Assembly: GCF_023715505.1 (NCBI RefSeq)
Contig: NZ_JAMBOH010000016.1
Span: 1-64,000, forward strand
Direction: 5' to 3'
From: Neobacillus cucumis
GTDB taxonomy: Bacteria > Bacillota > Bacilli > Bacillales_B > DSM-18226
DNA length: 64,000 nt
Shown here one piece after another: positions 26,758 to 36,086 of this stretch. The stretch's first letter is position 1. Every line of letters starts with the position of its first letter. A program made the position numbers and the translations under genes. Below the pieces are notes generated by a model. That model saw only the letters and a list, made by a program, of their open reading frames with translations. It ran no database searches and had not been told where the DNA came from.

Positions 26758-27194
26758 AAATGACTAATATATAAACCAGGTACCACCTCTAGATCAGAAA
26801 CAAATTGAAAACCATTTTTCAAATATAAATTTTTAGCGGGAGGGTTTTCCTTACCTGTTGAAACGTATAGAACAGATATATCTTGGTTCTGTTCCTCCAC
26901 TTTTTTCAGCAGCTTTTGGGCAATTCCCTTCCTAAAATGGCTCGGATGAACGACCATGCGGCAAATCGTCAATTCATGCTCCACAATCGTATAGGAAATT
27001 GCACCTGCAAGGGTTTCCCCTTCAAAATACCCTAAAAATGTTTCACCACAAGCTCCTAAATCTTCGATAGATTCTGTTAAGGGGGGAATCTCAAAAAAAT
27101 TAATTAATTGGGCTTCAATATGGTAGGATGCTCTTTGAAGATCATATACTTCTTTTAACGTATTCCTTAAATTTAAATCTAGCTCTTTTATCAT
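26733..27194 (-). CDS. GNAT family N-acetyltransferase
   Basis: A 153-residue GNAT domain. The start at 27194 follows GGGGAGAGGATAAGC; the open frame extends upstream to 27368, but that part overlaps the previous gene in another frame. Core motifs are ICRMVVHPSHFRKGIAQKLL (acetyl-CoA binding, R/Q-x-x-G-x-A) and NLYLKNGFQFV. Substrate unknown. It is the last gene of a probable operon with the VWA-like and glycosylase genes. Its 3' end is embedded in the terminator stem shared with mntH. Confidence 0.8.
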   Translation of the reverse strand: MIKELDLNLRNTLKEVYDLQRASYHIEAQLINFFEIPPLTESIEDLGACGETFLGYFEGETLAGAISYTIVEHELTICRMVVHPSHFRKGIAQKLLKKVEEQNQDISVLYVSTGKENPPAKNLYLKNGFQFVSDLEVVPGLYISHFKKEKHHV

Positions 27195-27252
27195 ATTGCT
27201 TATCCTCTCCCCTAATTTAAAAAATCCCCCACCAAAGTGAGGGATAAAATCA

Positions 27253-27663
27253 TCATGCAACTTTAATCGCTTTACCAAATGGCACACGCGGTAAGAAATC
27301 CCCGGGGACAAGCCAAAATAATTCAAAATCGACCTTTTCCATGTCTTCTGCGAAGAAGCCAGTGACATCGGTTATATAAAATAGTGTATCAATCTTTTCC
27401 TCTTTTGCCCACTCTAAAACTAATGTATAAGATGATTTCCCGTGAGTATAATACTTAATTGAATCGCTTTGAATCGGGGAAATGCTTCTGATTTTAAAAT
27501 CTGCTTGAACCAACAAGGTATCGGGCTTTAGCTGTTCAAACAGTTTTACTATGTTATTAATAAGAATCACAGGTGCCTCATTTGTAGAGGTATCTACTGC
27601 TAATGCAATCCTTTTATCCTGCCGCTGCTGAATCATAGAAAGTATTGTTTTATGCCATCTCAA
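27253..27663 (-). CDS. stand-alone VWA-like domain protein (DUF2201 C-terminal type)
   Basis: A 136-residue protein matching only the C-terminal VWA-like part of the DUF2201 metallopeptidase-like family: RIALAVDTSTNE in place of the usual DTSGS, a central VQADFKI, then LFYITDVTG and the closing VPFGKAI. The normal N-terminal domain (about 200-250 residues) is missing. The start is uncertain; I favour TTG 27663, which has AAAGGGG at good spacing, over TTG 27672. The altered metal-site motif suggests loss of metal binding. No MoxR ATPase is adjacent. Confidence 0.55.
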   Translation of the reverse strand: MRWHKTILSMIQQRQDKRIALAVDTSTNEAPVILINNIVKLFEQLKPDTLLVQADFKIRSISPIQSDSIKYYTHGKSSYTLVLEWAKEEKIDTLFYITDVTGFFAEDMEKVDFELFWLVPGDFLPRVPFGKAIKVA

Positions 27664-27761
27664 CCTCAACAACCCCTTTGTTTTGAATGAGCGAACTATC
27701 TTATTTTGGGTTTTAGTGTAGAGGTTTATGATTGGATAAATGCGGGAAAAAAGCTATTTTA

Positions 27762-28334
27762 TTAATGAATTCTATAGTTGTCCGCCAAATACTTCCAATC
27801 CTTTATAAAAATCGGCCAGAGGTTAGGACGTCGTCTTACTGCTAAAGGATGGTAACTTGCAGTAGTTCGAAAACCATTGACTTTATGGAATTTTCCATGT
27901 AATTTCTTTACATCCACTTCAGAATCTTGGAAAAAGGACTGAACCGCTACATTTCCAAGGCAAAAAATAAACTCAGGCTTTTTGACTGAAAGCTGATCAT
28001 TTAAATGCATCATACATGTTCTCCGGACATCATCCTTATCATAAGCTCTGACAGGTTTTCTTTTTAATATATATGTAACATACAAATCTTCATCGGGTAT
28101 TCCTGCTTCTTTTGCTGCCTGTTGAAGTGTTTGTCTTGTCCCGCATACAAAGGGATTCCCTTCCCGGTCTTCACGGGCCCCTGGATTATCAAGAAGAATC
28201 AAAATCGGTGCATTCGGGTTTCCTTCTCCCCAGATCATCCTTGATCCATGCTTATCAAGACCACATTCCCGACAATTTTTATATTTTTCCGGAGTCGGCT
28301 CTTCCGGCCATAATAATGGACAATAATCTGACAA
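27762..28334 (-). CDS. uracil-DNA glycosylase superfamily protein
   Basis: A 190-residue protein of the UDG superfamily, nearest to the family 4/5-like single-domain proteins. TTG start with GGAGGG upstream. An N-terminal CRECGLDKHG recalls the Fe-S-ligating cysteines of family 4, although only one CxxC pair is clear. The active-site-like segment is ILLDNPGAREDREGNPFVC, and the second motif is SYHPLAVRRRP. Expected role is removal of uracil from DNA. The substitution N for E in the first motif is unusual, so activity needs testing. Confidence 0.72.
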   Translation of the reverse strand: MSDYCPLLWPEEPTPEKYKNCRECGLDKHGSRMIWGEGNPNAPILILLDNPGAREDREGNPFVCGTRQTLQQAAKEAGIPDEDLYVTYILKRKPVRAYDKDDVRRTCMMHLNDQLSVKKPEFIFCLGNVAVQSFFQDSEVDVKKLHGKFHKVNGFRTTASYHPLAVRRRPNLWPIFIKDWKYLADNYRIH

Positions 28335-28435
28335 TTTCTTTTCCCTCCGATTGATTCATTGGTTGCCTAAGGGTGCCTACTACTTTAGGATTAATTTCTC
28401 AGTAGATTTTTTGTATGTGCCACTAATCAATAAGA

Positions 28436-28945
28436 TTATTGGTTAGAGTACTCCCGTTTTTTCTGTAAATATTCTTTTTCACATTTTAACAGTTTGTAAT
28501 GAATGGCTTTTCCTTCTTCCTTTTTCTTACCTACTACCACCCATTTGAGATCAGAAAGTTTCAGATGAACGGCGACGTTTGTATTATCAGACTGTTTATA
28601 CAGTAAATAGCCTTCTGCTTTTTTTATAAAAAGAGTCGGTTTGCCGCGAGAGGCCACAATAAATTGTTCATGTAAGGATTGATAATTTTCGTCGACTTCT
28701 TTCCCGCCATAAATAAGATGGGCGGCTTCTAAGTCTTTATCGGAAACTTCTATGTAATTTTGATGATCTATATCTAGCCCAAGTCCAGTAATTATATCCC
28801 TCATAATGTCTTTATTAAACTCTTCATCCCGGTTTTTCATCTCTTCAATACAATCCGAAGATAACCTAGGCAGTTCATCAGCCCGCGTATTTAGTGGACA
28901 TAGTATGATAAACAAACTCCAGATGATGGTGGTTATTTTTTTCAT
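28436..28945 (-). CDS. secreted protein of unknown function
   Basis: A 169-residue protein with a Sec signal peptide (basic KK, hydrophobic IIWSLFIILCPL, cleavage near 22). The mature part is acidic at first (cysteine in SSDCIEEM), then mixed alpha/beta, with a second cysteine near the end (LLKCEKEY) that could form a disulfide with the first. ATG is preceded by GGGGG. No family recognised. Just upstream begins the region carrying the second repeat array. Confidence 0.6.
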   Translation of the reverse strand: MKKITTIIWSLFIILCPLNTRADELPRLSSDCIEEMKNRDEEFNKDIMRDIITGLGLDIDHQNYIEVSDKDLEAAHLIYGGKEVDENYQSLHEQFIVASRGKPTLFIKKAEGYLLYKQSDNTNVAVHLKLSDLKWVVVGKKKEEGKAIHYKLLKCEKEYLQKKREYSNQ

Positions 28946-29091
28946 AAGAAAATCCCCCTAGCCATATTTGAACATATTATTGTGCATTTGCGGGAAATCT
29001 ATTCTTTTTATAAGCTAAAGGTTGATAAGACAGCTTCATTAAGTGTGGAATTAAAAAACTAGGTTGCTTTTATGTTTTGACATTTTCCCAT

Positions 29092-29446
29092 CTACTGAAG
29101 GTGAATGTATTCTAGTGGGACGACAGTTATGAACCTCTCTTAAACCCTGAAGGTGATGGATTCCAAAGCCACGACAGTTATGAACCTCTCTTAAACCCTG
29201 AAGGTCATTGGATTCCAAAGCCACGACAGTTATGAACCTCTCCTAACCCTCGAAGGTGATTGAATTTCAAGGCTACGACAGTTATGAACCTCTCTTAAAC
29301 CCTGAAGGTCATTGGATTCCAAAGCCACGACAGTTATGAACCTCTCTTAACCCTCGAAAGTGATTGGATTTCAAGGCTACGACAGTTATGAACCTCTCTT
29401 AACTCTCGAAGGTGAATATATTCCAGTGTTACGACAGATAAGAAAC
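29092..29446. repeat. about 6.7 tandem repeats of 52 bp, second family
   Basis: Units begin ACGACAGTTATGAACCTCTC at 29120, 29171, 29223, 29275, 29327 and 29379, with a degenerate copy at 29431 and a partial one before the first. Period is 52 bp (51 once). Each unit contains an 11-bp palindrome TTGGATTCCAA; variants read TTGAATTTCAA, a compensatory change that keeps the dyad. AGGT-CAT can pair with ATGA-ACCT of the next unit. No coding potential. It lies about 90 bases upstream of the FAD dehydrogenase gene. Confidence 0.93.
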
Positions 29447-29538
29447 TTGTTACCCATTTAGGATTATCCATGTTACAATAAATATATTGATTATTCAGAA
29501 AACAGTCATAGATTACCAGTTGAAATGAGGGAATACAA

Positions 29539-31197
29539 TTGAAATATGACGTGATCGTGGTCGGTGCCGGTCTTGCCGGCTTAGTTGCAGTATCAGAGCT
29601 GGCTAGTGCCGGTAAGAAAGTTCTTCTTCTAGACCAAGAACCGGAAGCGTCTTTTGGGGGTCAGGCATGGTGGTCCTTTGGGGGTCTGTTTTTAGTAGAT
29701 TCACCCGAACAAAGAAGGATGGGAATAAAAGATTCACGTGAACTTGCCTGGCAGGACTGGTTAGGCGCTGCGGGCTTTGACCGTGAAGATGATGAAGATT
29801 ACTGGGGCAAAAAGTGGGCGGAGGCCTATGTTGATTTTGCCGCTGGAGCAAAACGTCAATGGCTTTATGATTTGGGAGTCCGTTTTTTCCCTGTCGTTGG
29901 CTGGGCTGAGCGTGGAGGTTATACAGCGGAAGGCCATGGGAACTCCGTGCCCCGCTTCCATATCGTCTGGGGAACCGGTCCAGGAATTATCAAGCCGTTT
30001 GAGGAACGAGTCCGTCAGGCAATGGCAAAAGGCCTTGTTGACTATCACCCACGCCACCGTGTAAATGAATTAATAAAGGATAACGGAGCCATAGTCGGTG
30101 TCCGGGGTAATATTCTAATCCCTAGTACGGCTGCCCGTGGGGAAGCAAGCTCCCGTGAGGTTGTCGGCGATTTTGAATTTAACGCCCATGCAGTAATGGT
30201 AACAAGCGGGGGCATCGGCGGAAACCATGAGTTAATTCGGAAAAATTGGCCTTCCCGATTAGGTGAGGCACCAAAACATATGATTTCCGGCGTGCCTGAA
30301 CATGTTGATGGCAGAATGCTTACGATTACAGAAAAAGCGGGCGGCAGAATTGTGAATCGGGACCGGATGTGGCATTATACGGAAGGTATTAAAAACTGGA
30401 ATCCGGTTTGGCCTAACCATGGGATTCGTATTCTACCTGGCCCCTCCTCCCTCTGGCTTGACGCTAAAGGAAACCGCTTGCCTGCACCAAACTTCCCGGG
30501 ATTCGACACTCTTGGTACCCTGGAGGCAATAATGAAATCAGGATACGATTATTCGTGGTTTATTTTAACACAGAAGATCATTGAAAAAGAATTTGCCTTA
30601 TCTGGGTCGGAACAAAATCCCGATTTGACAGAAAAGAGTATAAAAAAAGTCCTGGCTCGTGTCCTCCCCGGACCAACTGCACCGGTAAAAGCGTTTATGG
30701 ACAAAGGTGAGGATTTTGTTATTGCAAATACACTGGATGAACTGGTTGCTGGGATGAACAAGCTAACTGGTGATCATCTCCTAAAGATTGAAGCAGTTAG
30801 GCGCCATATTCAAGCACGGGACCGGGAAACCGATAATAAATTTACCAAGGACCTGCAGATAACAGCCATGCGAGGGGCCCGTAACTATTTGGGAGATAAA
30901 CTAATCCGGGTGGCACCACCTCATAAGATTCTTGATCCTAAAATGGGGCCTTTAATTGCAGTTCGCTTAAATATTGTCAGCCGGAAAACGCTAGGCGGTC
31001 TACAAACTGATTTATCTGGAAGAGTACTTGATGCTTCAGGAAACCCTGTTCCCGGACTATACGCTGCCGGTGAAGTATCAGGCTTTGGCGGTGGAGGAAT
31101 TCATGGCTACCGCTCATTAGAAGGAACATTTGTCGGGGGGTGTCTGTTTACCGGAAGACAAGCTGGTCGAGCACTTGCACAGGAAATAAGTGGTTGA
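29539..31197 (+). CDS. FAD-binding dehydrogenase (fumarate reductase/KstD-like)
   Basis: A 552-residue flavoprotein of the family annotated as FAD-binding dehydrogenase (COG3573). TTG start with GAGGG upstream. The Rossmann motif VVGAGLAGLVAVSELA lies at about 6-21, and the C-terminal FAD-contacting block AAGEVSGFGGGGIHGYRSLEGT near 513-534 is diagnostic of the fumarate reductase/3-ketosteroid dehydrogenase superfamily. No signal peptide, so cytosolic. The substrate is not known; a ketosteroid or unsaturated acid is possible. It stands alone between two repeat loci. Confidence 0.82.
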   Translation: MKYDVIVVGAGLAGLVAVSELASAGKKVLLLDQEPEASFGGQAWWSFGGLFLVDSPEQRRMGIKDSRELAWQDWLGAAGFDREDDEDYWGKKWAEAYVDFAAGAKRQWLYDLGVRFFPVVGWAERGGYTAEGHGNSVPRFHIVWGTGPGIIKPFEERVRQAMAKGLVDYHPRHRVNELIKDNGAIVGVRGNILIPSTAARGEASSREVVGDFEFNAHAVMVTSGGIGGNHELIRKNWPSRLGEAPKHMISGVPEHVDGRMLTITEKAGGRIVNRDRMWHYTEGIKNWNPVWPNHGIRILPGPSSLWLDAKGNRLPAPNFPGFDTLGTLEAIMKSGYDYSWFILTQKIIEKEFALSGSEQNPDLTEKSIKKVLARVLPGPTAPVKAFMDKGEDFVIANTLDELVAGMNKLTGDHLLKIEAVRRHIQARDRETDNKFTKDLQITAMRGARNYLGDKLIRVAPPHKILDPKMGPLIAVRLNIVSRKTLGGLQTDLSGRVLDASGNPVPGLYAAGEVSGFGGGGIHGYRSLEGTFVGGCLFTGRQAGRALAQEISG

Positions 31198-31234
31198 GTT
31201 TTGTGTTTGTTCCTGTTATCTTCAGAATTAGGGG

Positions 31235-31388
31235 TATTATTAGTATTAATTGTGACTGCTGAAGTTATCTTTCTTGGCTCAAGGTCACAATTACTTTTTA
31301 TTTTGACCGTTTAATCTATTTTTCAGGATTTTCGGGCACAATTACTCTTTATTTTGACGGTTCCAACTATTTTTCCCATCTCGCGGGA
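31235..31388. repeat. degenerate direct repeats, 51-bp period
   Basis: Two clear copies begin CACAATTACTYTTTATTTTGAC at 31286 and 31337, exactly 51 bp apart; a weaker copy precedes them from about 31235. The consensus differs from both other arrays. It lies between the FAD dehydrogenase stop and the sbcC terminator. Confidence 0.7.
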
Positions 31389-31407
31389 ACATATAGAATT
31401 CGAAAAC

Positions 31408-31450
31408 AAAAAAGCAGTGAGGTTCCCCAATAAAAGAAACCCACTGCTTT
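31408..31450 (-). terminator. terminator after sbcC
   Basis: Stem AAAGCAGTG / CACTGCTTT with a partly paired loop and a T-run on the minus strand. Confidence 0.8.
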
Positions 31451-31456
31451 GTCAAA

Positions 31457-34400
31457 TTAATTTGAAAACATAAACTCTGTCCGACTGCCTGTCTGACCAG
31501 CGATAACCTCAAGTCTCACATCTATTCTCTCTTTTAGCTCTGGCACGTGTGAGATAATACCCACCAACCGGCCGCTGCTTTGAATGTCCATTAAAGCCTC
31601 AATAGCCTGGTCAAGAGATTCTGGGTCAAGTGTACCAAAACCTTCATCGATAAACATCGTCTCCAATGAAACACCGCCTGCATAATTTTGCACTACATCT
31701 GCTAGTCCCAATGCTAACGAAAGCGACGCTTTAAAACTTTCTCCGCCCGATAACGTTTTAACATGACGCTCTTGGCCGGTATATTGATCAAACACCAGTA
31801 ATTCCAATCCGCTCTGGGCATTTCCTTTTGACCGATCTGTCTTCCGCTGTAACATATAGCGTCCAGAGGTCATCTTTCTCAGCCGGAAATTTGCTTCTCG
31901 TAAAATATCATCTAAGAAGGCCGCTAGCACATACCGTTCAAAGGTAATCCGTAAATGATTCTGTCCTCTAGCAATATCAGAAAGATCGCCGATAATGCTG
32001 AAACGTTCCTCCAATGCCTTTACCTCGTTATTAAGACTCTCGACACGGCGATAAATTTCCTCATTTTCCCGTTTTTTAACAAATAAATCTGTTCGTTCAT
32101 GAGTCAGCCTCTCAATTTCAGTCATAAATTTCGACAACTCCAGCTTAATCCCCTCAACATCTGGAGTTTTCACATCCGCTAAGAGTTCGGTTATTTCCTT
32201 CAACCGGTCTGAAACAGAGCGTAACTCCTCACGATAGCTGCGAATTTCATCGTGAAGACCTTGAATTTCTCCCTCATTTTTTTTAGAAGCAGCGTAGATC
32301 CCATATTTTTCAAAGCCTTGTTCGGATAATTTAGCTAAGAAGATCCCTCGTTCTGTCTCGAGCTCCTGCTGTTTTGCCCCTTGATGTTTCTTAGCATCTT
32401 GTAATCTAGCTGTTTCACTCGCAAGCTTTTCTTTCACAACTTGGAGGCGTTTCTGTGCCTCTTCAAGCTGTTTCACTAACATATCATAACGAATTCGGCA
32501 GGCTGTCAATGTCTTCTCATATTCTGCTTCGGAGCGAAGATTTTCAGGAATCACCTTCATCATCCTAGTAAGATCCGTTTTCTTTTCAGTAAACTGAACC
32601 ATTAAATCACTCACCAATGCTGACAACTGCTGAATACCAGATTGTACGGCTGTTTTTTCAGTCTCTCTAGACTCAATCTCTGACTTAACTCGATCAAGTA
32701 ATTTAATTTGCTCCTCCAGCTTGTTTTGAAGTTGTACAAGCTCATTTTTAGCCAAAGTCGTCTCAATTTTTACCTGTGCTAACTCTTCAACTGAAAATTC
32801 TGGACGGTCCACTCGTATTTCGTTAAGAATTTCCTGAACCGCTTCCTTTTGTGATCGTTCTTCCGATTGACACTGATAAAAATTGGCTTCTACTTTTGAT
32901 TTTTCCTTTTCCCATTTTATAGCTTGTTCCTTTGCTGCATTCAGATCTTCTTCGGTTGGAATACTATTTTCTTGTTCAATCGCTGGAGCAGGGTGGTTTA
33001 GGGAGCCGCAAACAGGACACGCTTCACCAGTATGAAGGTTAGCGGCTAAAATCGCAGCCTGACCATGGATCCATTTTTTCTCCAGTTCTTCGACAAGGGA
33101 TTTAGCATCCCGATATTGAGCCATCGTATTTTCGAAACGTCCTGTAATTGCGATTAAATTCTGTTCCGCCTTTTGATGACGTACAAACAGTGTTTCAAAT
33201 TTTTCAAGTCGGATCAAATCGACTTTCAGTTTTTCAAGCTTACTCTCATTTTCTAAAAAGGTTAACTTCCCTGTTTCGATTTCTTCTTTATGGTTCTTTA
33301 ACGTTTGGATCCGTTCTTCCAATTTCTGAAGTCTCTGTTCATTATTCGCTTGCTTTTCTTTTGCCGCTTTAAGCTCGTTTTCCTTTTGTTCTGTCTCATT
33401 TAATAATACTGCGAAGGAGTAGACATCAGCCTTCATATTCACCAATCGATTCACTTCATCGAGGGCAGACTGCCGCTCACCTTCACGCTCAAGCTCTGTT
33501 TGAAGCTGTTGTTCATATGCTTGAGAAAGTCCGTTCAGTTTTTCTATTTCACCAACAATCATGTTAACATTTTCCTGAAGCTGGTCTGACTCCCGCTTTA
33601 ACCGGTGGCAAAGCTCCTCTTGTTTCGCTAATAGAGCAGCTTTTTGTGCCCGTTGAACCTGGATTTCTTTCTCGGTGTATATGTTCTCTTGAGCAAGTAA
33701 TTGCGTTTTTTTCTCTTTTAACTCCTCTTTTGTTTGCAGCTGTTTTAAGATCCTTTCTGCTTCAAAAAGTTTCCCCTTTAGTTTATCTTGCTCCTGAATC
33801 TTGTCTGATAGTTGATTCGTTAATTGACCAAGTTTATCCTCCATACCCGTAATTTCCGCTTGTAAAAGCGGTATAATGACGGTGTGGTTCGCAGGATCAT
33901 TTTCTAGAGCTTGCCCGAGTTCATCATTTGTAAGGGCTTGGATCCGCCGTAAGGCTTCATTTCGTGCCTTTTCTTGATCTTCAACTGTCTTTTTCAGTTC
34001 CGCTGCTTCCTCTTTCAACTTTTCTTCTATTAATTTATAAAGCTGTGTGTGGAATAGCCGCTGAAGGATAACTTCTTTATCCTTACTGTCTGACGTTAGT
34101 AGCTTTCGAAATTCTCCCTGTGGAATCATTAAGATTTGCCGAAATTGATTAGCATCAATCAACATGATTTCTTTAATTTTTTCTTCCACATCATTTGTTT
34201 TTGATGCTAACAATTTTTTCTCGCCATCTGCGTCCCACATATATAATTCAGCTTTTGCCCCAATAGTGGTAAAACCATTGCCCCTGTCTTTTTTCTTAAG
34301 CTGCTGCGGTGAGCGCATAATCGAATAAACTTTGTTGCGGAGGGAAAAGTCTAGTGAAACCTCTGTTAACAACTCTTCTGGTGCGAATTGACTGCGGAGT

Positions 34401-34594
34401 TCGGGCCCATTCCGGTCTTCCCCACTGGCTTTACCATAGATAGCATAACTAATCGCATCAAAGATGGTTGTCTTCCCTGCACCTGTCTTTCCCGAGATGA
34501 CAAACATTGTCCGGTTGCCAAGCTGGTTAAAATCAATCTCTTCTCTGCCTGCATAAGGACCAAACGCTTGCATCGTTAATTTTAAAGGTTTCAT
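31457..34594 (-). CDS. sbcC: exonuclease subunit SbcC (Rad50-like)
   Basis: A 1045-residue SMC-like ATPase that works with SbcD to cleave hairpins and process DNA ends. The N-terminal lobe has Walker A SGKTGAGKTT (about 34-43). Two very long coiled coils flank the zinc hook CPVCGS near the middle (residue about 525-530). The C-terminal lobe has signature LSGGESFKASLSLALGLAD and Walker B MFIDEGFGTLD. Its ATG overlaps the sbcD stop by four bases (ATGA), so they are coupled. Length is normal for the family. Confidence 0.95.
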   Translation of the reverse strand: MKPLKLTMQAFGPYAGREEIDFNQLGNRTMFVISGKTGAGKTTIFDAISYAIYGKASGEDRNGPELRSQFAPEELLTEVSLDFSLRNKVYSIMRSPQQLKKKDRGNGFTTIGAKAELYMWDADGEKKLLASKTNDVEEKIKEIMLIDANQFRQILMIPQGEFRKLLTSDSKDKEVILQRLFHTQLYKLIEEKLKEEAAELKKTVEDQEKARNEALRRIQALTNDELGQALENDPANHTVIIPLLQAEITGMEDKLGQLTNQLSDKIQEQDKLKGKLFEAERILKQLQTKEELKEKKTQLLAQENIYTEKEIQVQRAQKAALLAKQEELCHRLKRESDQLQENVNMIVGEIEKLNGLSQAYEQQLQTELEREGERQSALDEVNRLVNMKADVYSFAVLLNETEQKENELKAAKEKQANNEQRLQKLEERIQTLKNHKEEIETGKLTFLENESKLEKLKVDLIRLEKFETLFVRHQKAEQNLIAITGRFENTMAQYRDAKSLVEELEKKWIHGQAAILAANLHTGEACPVCGSLNHPAPAIEQENSIPTEEDLNAAKEQAIKWEKEKSKVEANFYQCQSEERSQKEAVQEILNEIRVDRPEFSVEELAQVKIETTLAKNELVQLQNKLEEQIKLLDRVKSEIESRETEKTAVQSGIQQLSALVSDLMVQFTEKKTDLTRMMKVIPENLRSEAEYEKTLTACRIRYDMLVKQLEEAQKRLQVVKEKLASETARLQDAKKHQGAKQQELETERGIFLAKLSEQGFEKYGIYAASKKNEGEIQGLHDEIRSYREELRSVSDRLKEITELLADVKTPDVEGIKLELSKFMTEIERLTHERTDLFVKKRENEEIYRRVESLNNEVKALEERFSIIGDLSDIARGQNHLRITFERYVLAAFLDDILREANFRLRKMTSGRYMLQRKTDRSKGNAQSGLELLVFDQYTGQERHVKTLSGGESFKASLSLALGLADVVQNYAGGVSLETMFIDEGFGTLDPESLDQAIEALMDIQSSGRLVGIISHVPELKERIDVRLEVIAGQTGSRTEFMFSN

Positions 34595-35736
34595 CTAACC
34601 CCCTCCTCTCGTAAAACCTTTTGAATGATTTCTGTCATAACATCTCTTTTTTCTGTTGTAAAATCTGAGGTGGTCATGTCTGTGTAAAATTGTTCAAACA
34701 GATCGATTTCAGACTTTTTCTCGCTTTTTAGGGCAATGTAGGATTGTTTTCTCTTACTGTCAGTAAGGTTAATCTTCTTTTCCAAATGAAGGACATTCGG
34801 GTAGACCTGACGCAATTTATTAATGGGATCAAGTAGTGCCCCCTCATCCAGCAGTGTAATTTTTAAATAATCATCCACTTGTTCATTTCCATAAAAGTTA
34901 GGGTCAAGTAATTCTTCTATGTGCCCTTCAATCTCGCGCATGTCGTGTTTAGGTGTAAGCGAGCGATAACGGTGGCTAAAATTCCCCTTTTCATCCATTT
35001 CAATGATTGAAATGGACTTTCTTTGCTTTGCTTCCGAAAAAGAATATTTTAAGAGGGAGCCTGAATATTTCACTTTTTCATGATTAATTGCATCAGGACT
35101 ATGCAGGTGCCCAAGTGCCGTATAGGAAAATGGGGCGAACAATTCTGCACCAACACAGCCAGAGCCGCCAACAGATAAAATTCGTTCTGAATCAGAGGTT
35201 TGTCCGCCTAAAACAAAGGCATGTCCCACTAAAACATTCGGTTCATTGGGATTAAGGTTCTCTTCTATTTTTCCAATCAGGGCCTTCATCGCTTCTTGAT
35301 GGGAGTGGATGGAATCGTCTTCAACTAGCTGGCGGACGACACCTGGCTCTGCATAAGGAACAAGATAAAAATTAACACCGTTAATCTGAACAGGTCTAAA
35401 GTTATTTGAAAGTTTACCAGTTAAGTAGAATTGACTATGTTTATACCAGGAGCTGCCGAACGAAAGACGCTCGGCACTATCATGGTTCCCAGCGATGGCT
35501 ACAACCGGTGTTTTTAGCTCAACATTGATTTTAAAAAGGATATCATCTAATAATTCAACCGCATCAGTTGGCGGCACTGATCGGTCATACAGGTCTCCTG
35601 CAATAACAACGGCGTCCGGCTTCTCTTCTTCCACGATCAAGACAAATTGTTCCAGTACTGCACGTTGATTCTCAGTCATATAAACACCGTGTACTAGTTT
35701 ACCTAAATGCCAATCAGCAGTGTGAATAAATTTCAT
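34591..35736 (-). CDS. sbcD: exonuclease subunit SbcD (Mre11-like)
   Basis: A 381-residue metallophosphoesterase nuclease. Start at 35736 has GAGGTGACCCAA upstream; the open frame goes back to 35754. Phosphodiesterase motifs in order: HTADWHLG (about 5-12), IAGDLYDR (about 47-54), AIAGNHDS (about 82-89), GHAFVLGG and ALGHLHSP. It forms the SbcCD complex with the next gene. No LexA box is evident upstream. Confidence 0.94.
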   Translation of the reverse strand: MKFIHTADWHLGKLVHGVYMTENQRAVLEQFVLIVEEEKPDAVVIAGDLYDRSVPPTDAVELLDDILFKINVELKTPVVAIAGNHDSAERLSFGSSWYKHSQFYLTGKLSNNFRPVQINGVNFYLVPYAEPGVVRQLVEDDSIHSHQEAMKALIGKIEENLNPNEPNVLVGHAFVLGGQTSDSERILSVGGSGCVGAELFAPFSYTALGHLHSPDAINHEKVKYSGSLLKYSFSEAKQRKSISIIEMDEKGNFSHRYRSLTPKHDMREIEGHIEELLDPNFYGNEQVDDYLKITLLDEGALLDPINKLRQVYPNVLHLEKKINLTDSKRKQSYIALKSEKKSEIDLFEQFYTDMTTSDFTTEKRDVMTEIIQKVLREEGVR

Positions 35737-35831
35737 TTGGGTCACCTCATGCATATTCGAATACTACTATTATAGCAAAATACCAATTGGAATGAGTCTG
35801 GAAATCACTTGAATATCCTATTGTCGACAAT

Positions 35832-35864
35832 AAAAAACAGCCTGAGACTTTTGTCCAGGCTGTT
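35832..35864 (-). terminator. terminator after the cold-shock gene
   Basis: Stem AACAGCCTG / CAGGCTGTT with T-run on the minus strand. Confidence 0.8.
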
Positions 35865-35885
35865 GTAATGGTAGTTTTAGCAGAA

Positions 35886-36086
35886 TTACTTCTTAGTTAC
35901 GTTAGCAGCTTGTGGTCCACGAGCTCCTTCAACTACTTCGAAAGAAACTTCTTGACCTTCTTCTAAAGTTTTGAAACCTTCAGTTTGGATTGCAGAATAA
36001 TGAACGAATACGTCATTTCCGTCTTCAGCTTCGATGAATCCGAAACCTTTTTCTGAGTTAAACCATTTTACTTTACCGTTTTTCAT
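35886..36086 (-). CDS. cold-shock protein, CspA family
   Basis: A 66-residue RNA/DNA-binding OB-fold protein. RNP1 [11 protein letters not shown] (about 13-23) and RNP2 VFVHYSAI (about 27-34) are intact. It acts as an RNA chaperone. The ribosome binding site AGGAGG is strong. A predicted leader of about 150 nt precedes it, as usual for cold-inducible csp genes. Which paralogue (B, C or D) cannot be decided. Confidence 0.93.
   Translation of the reverse strand: MKNGKVKWFNSEKGFGFIEAEDGNDVFVHYSAIQTEGFKTLEEGQEVSFEVVEGARGPQAANVTKK

Noticed and set aside
29092..29446. CRISPR array or coding repeat
   Set aside because: No unique spacers; 52 bp is not a multiple of three and the frames are closed.
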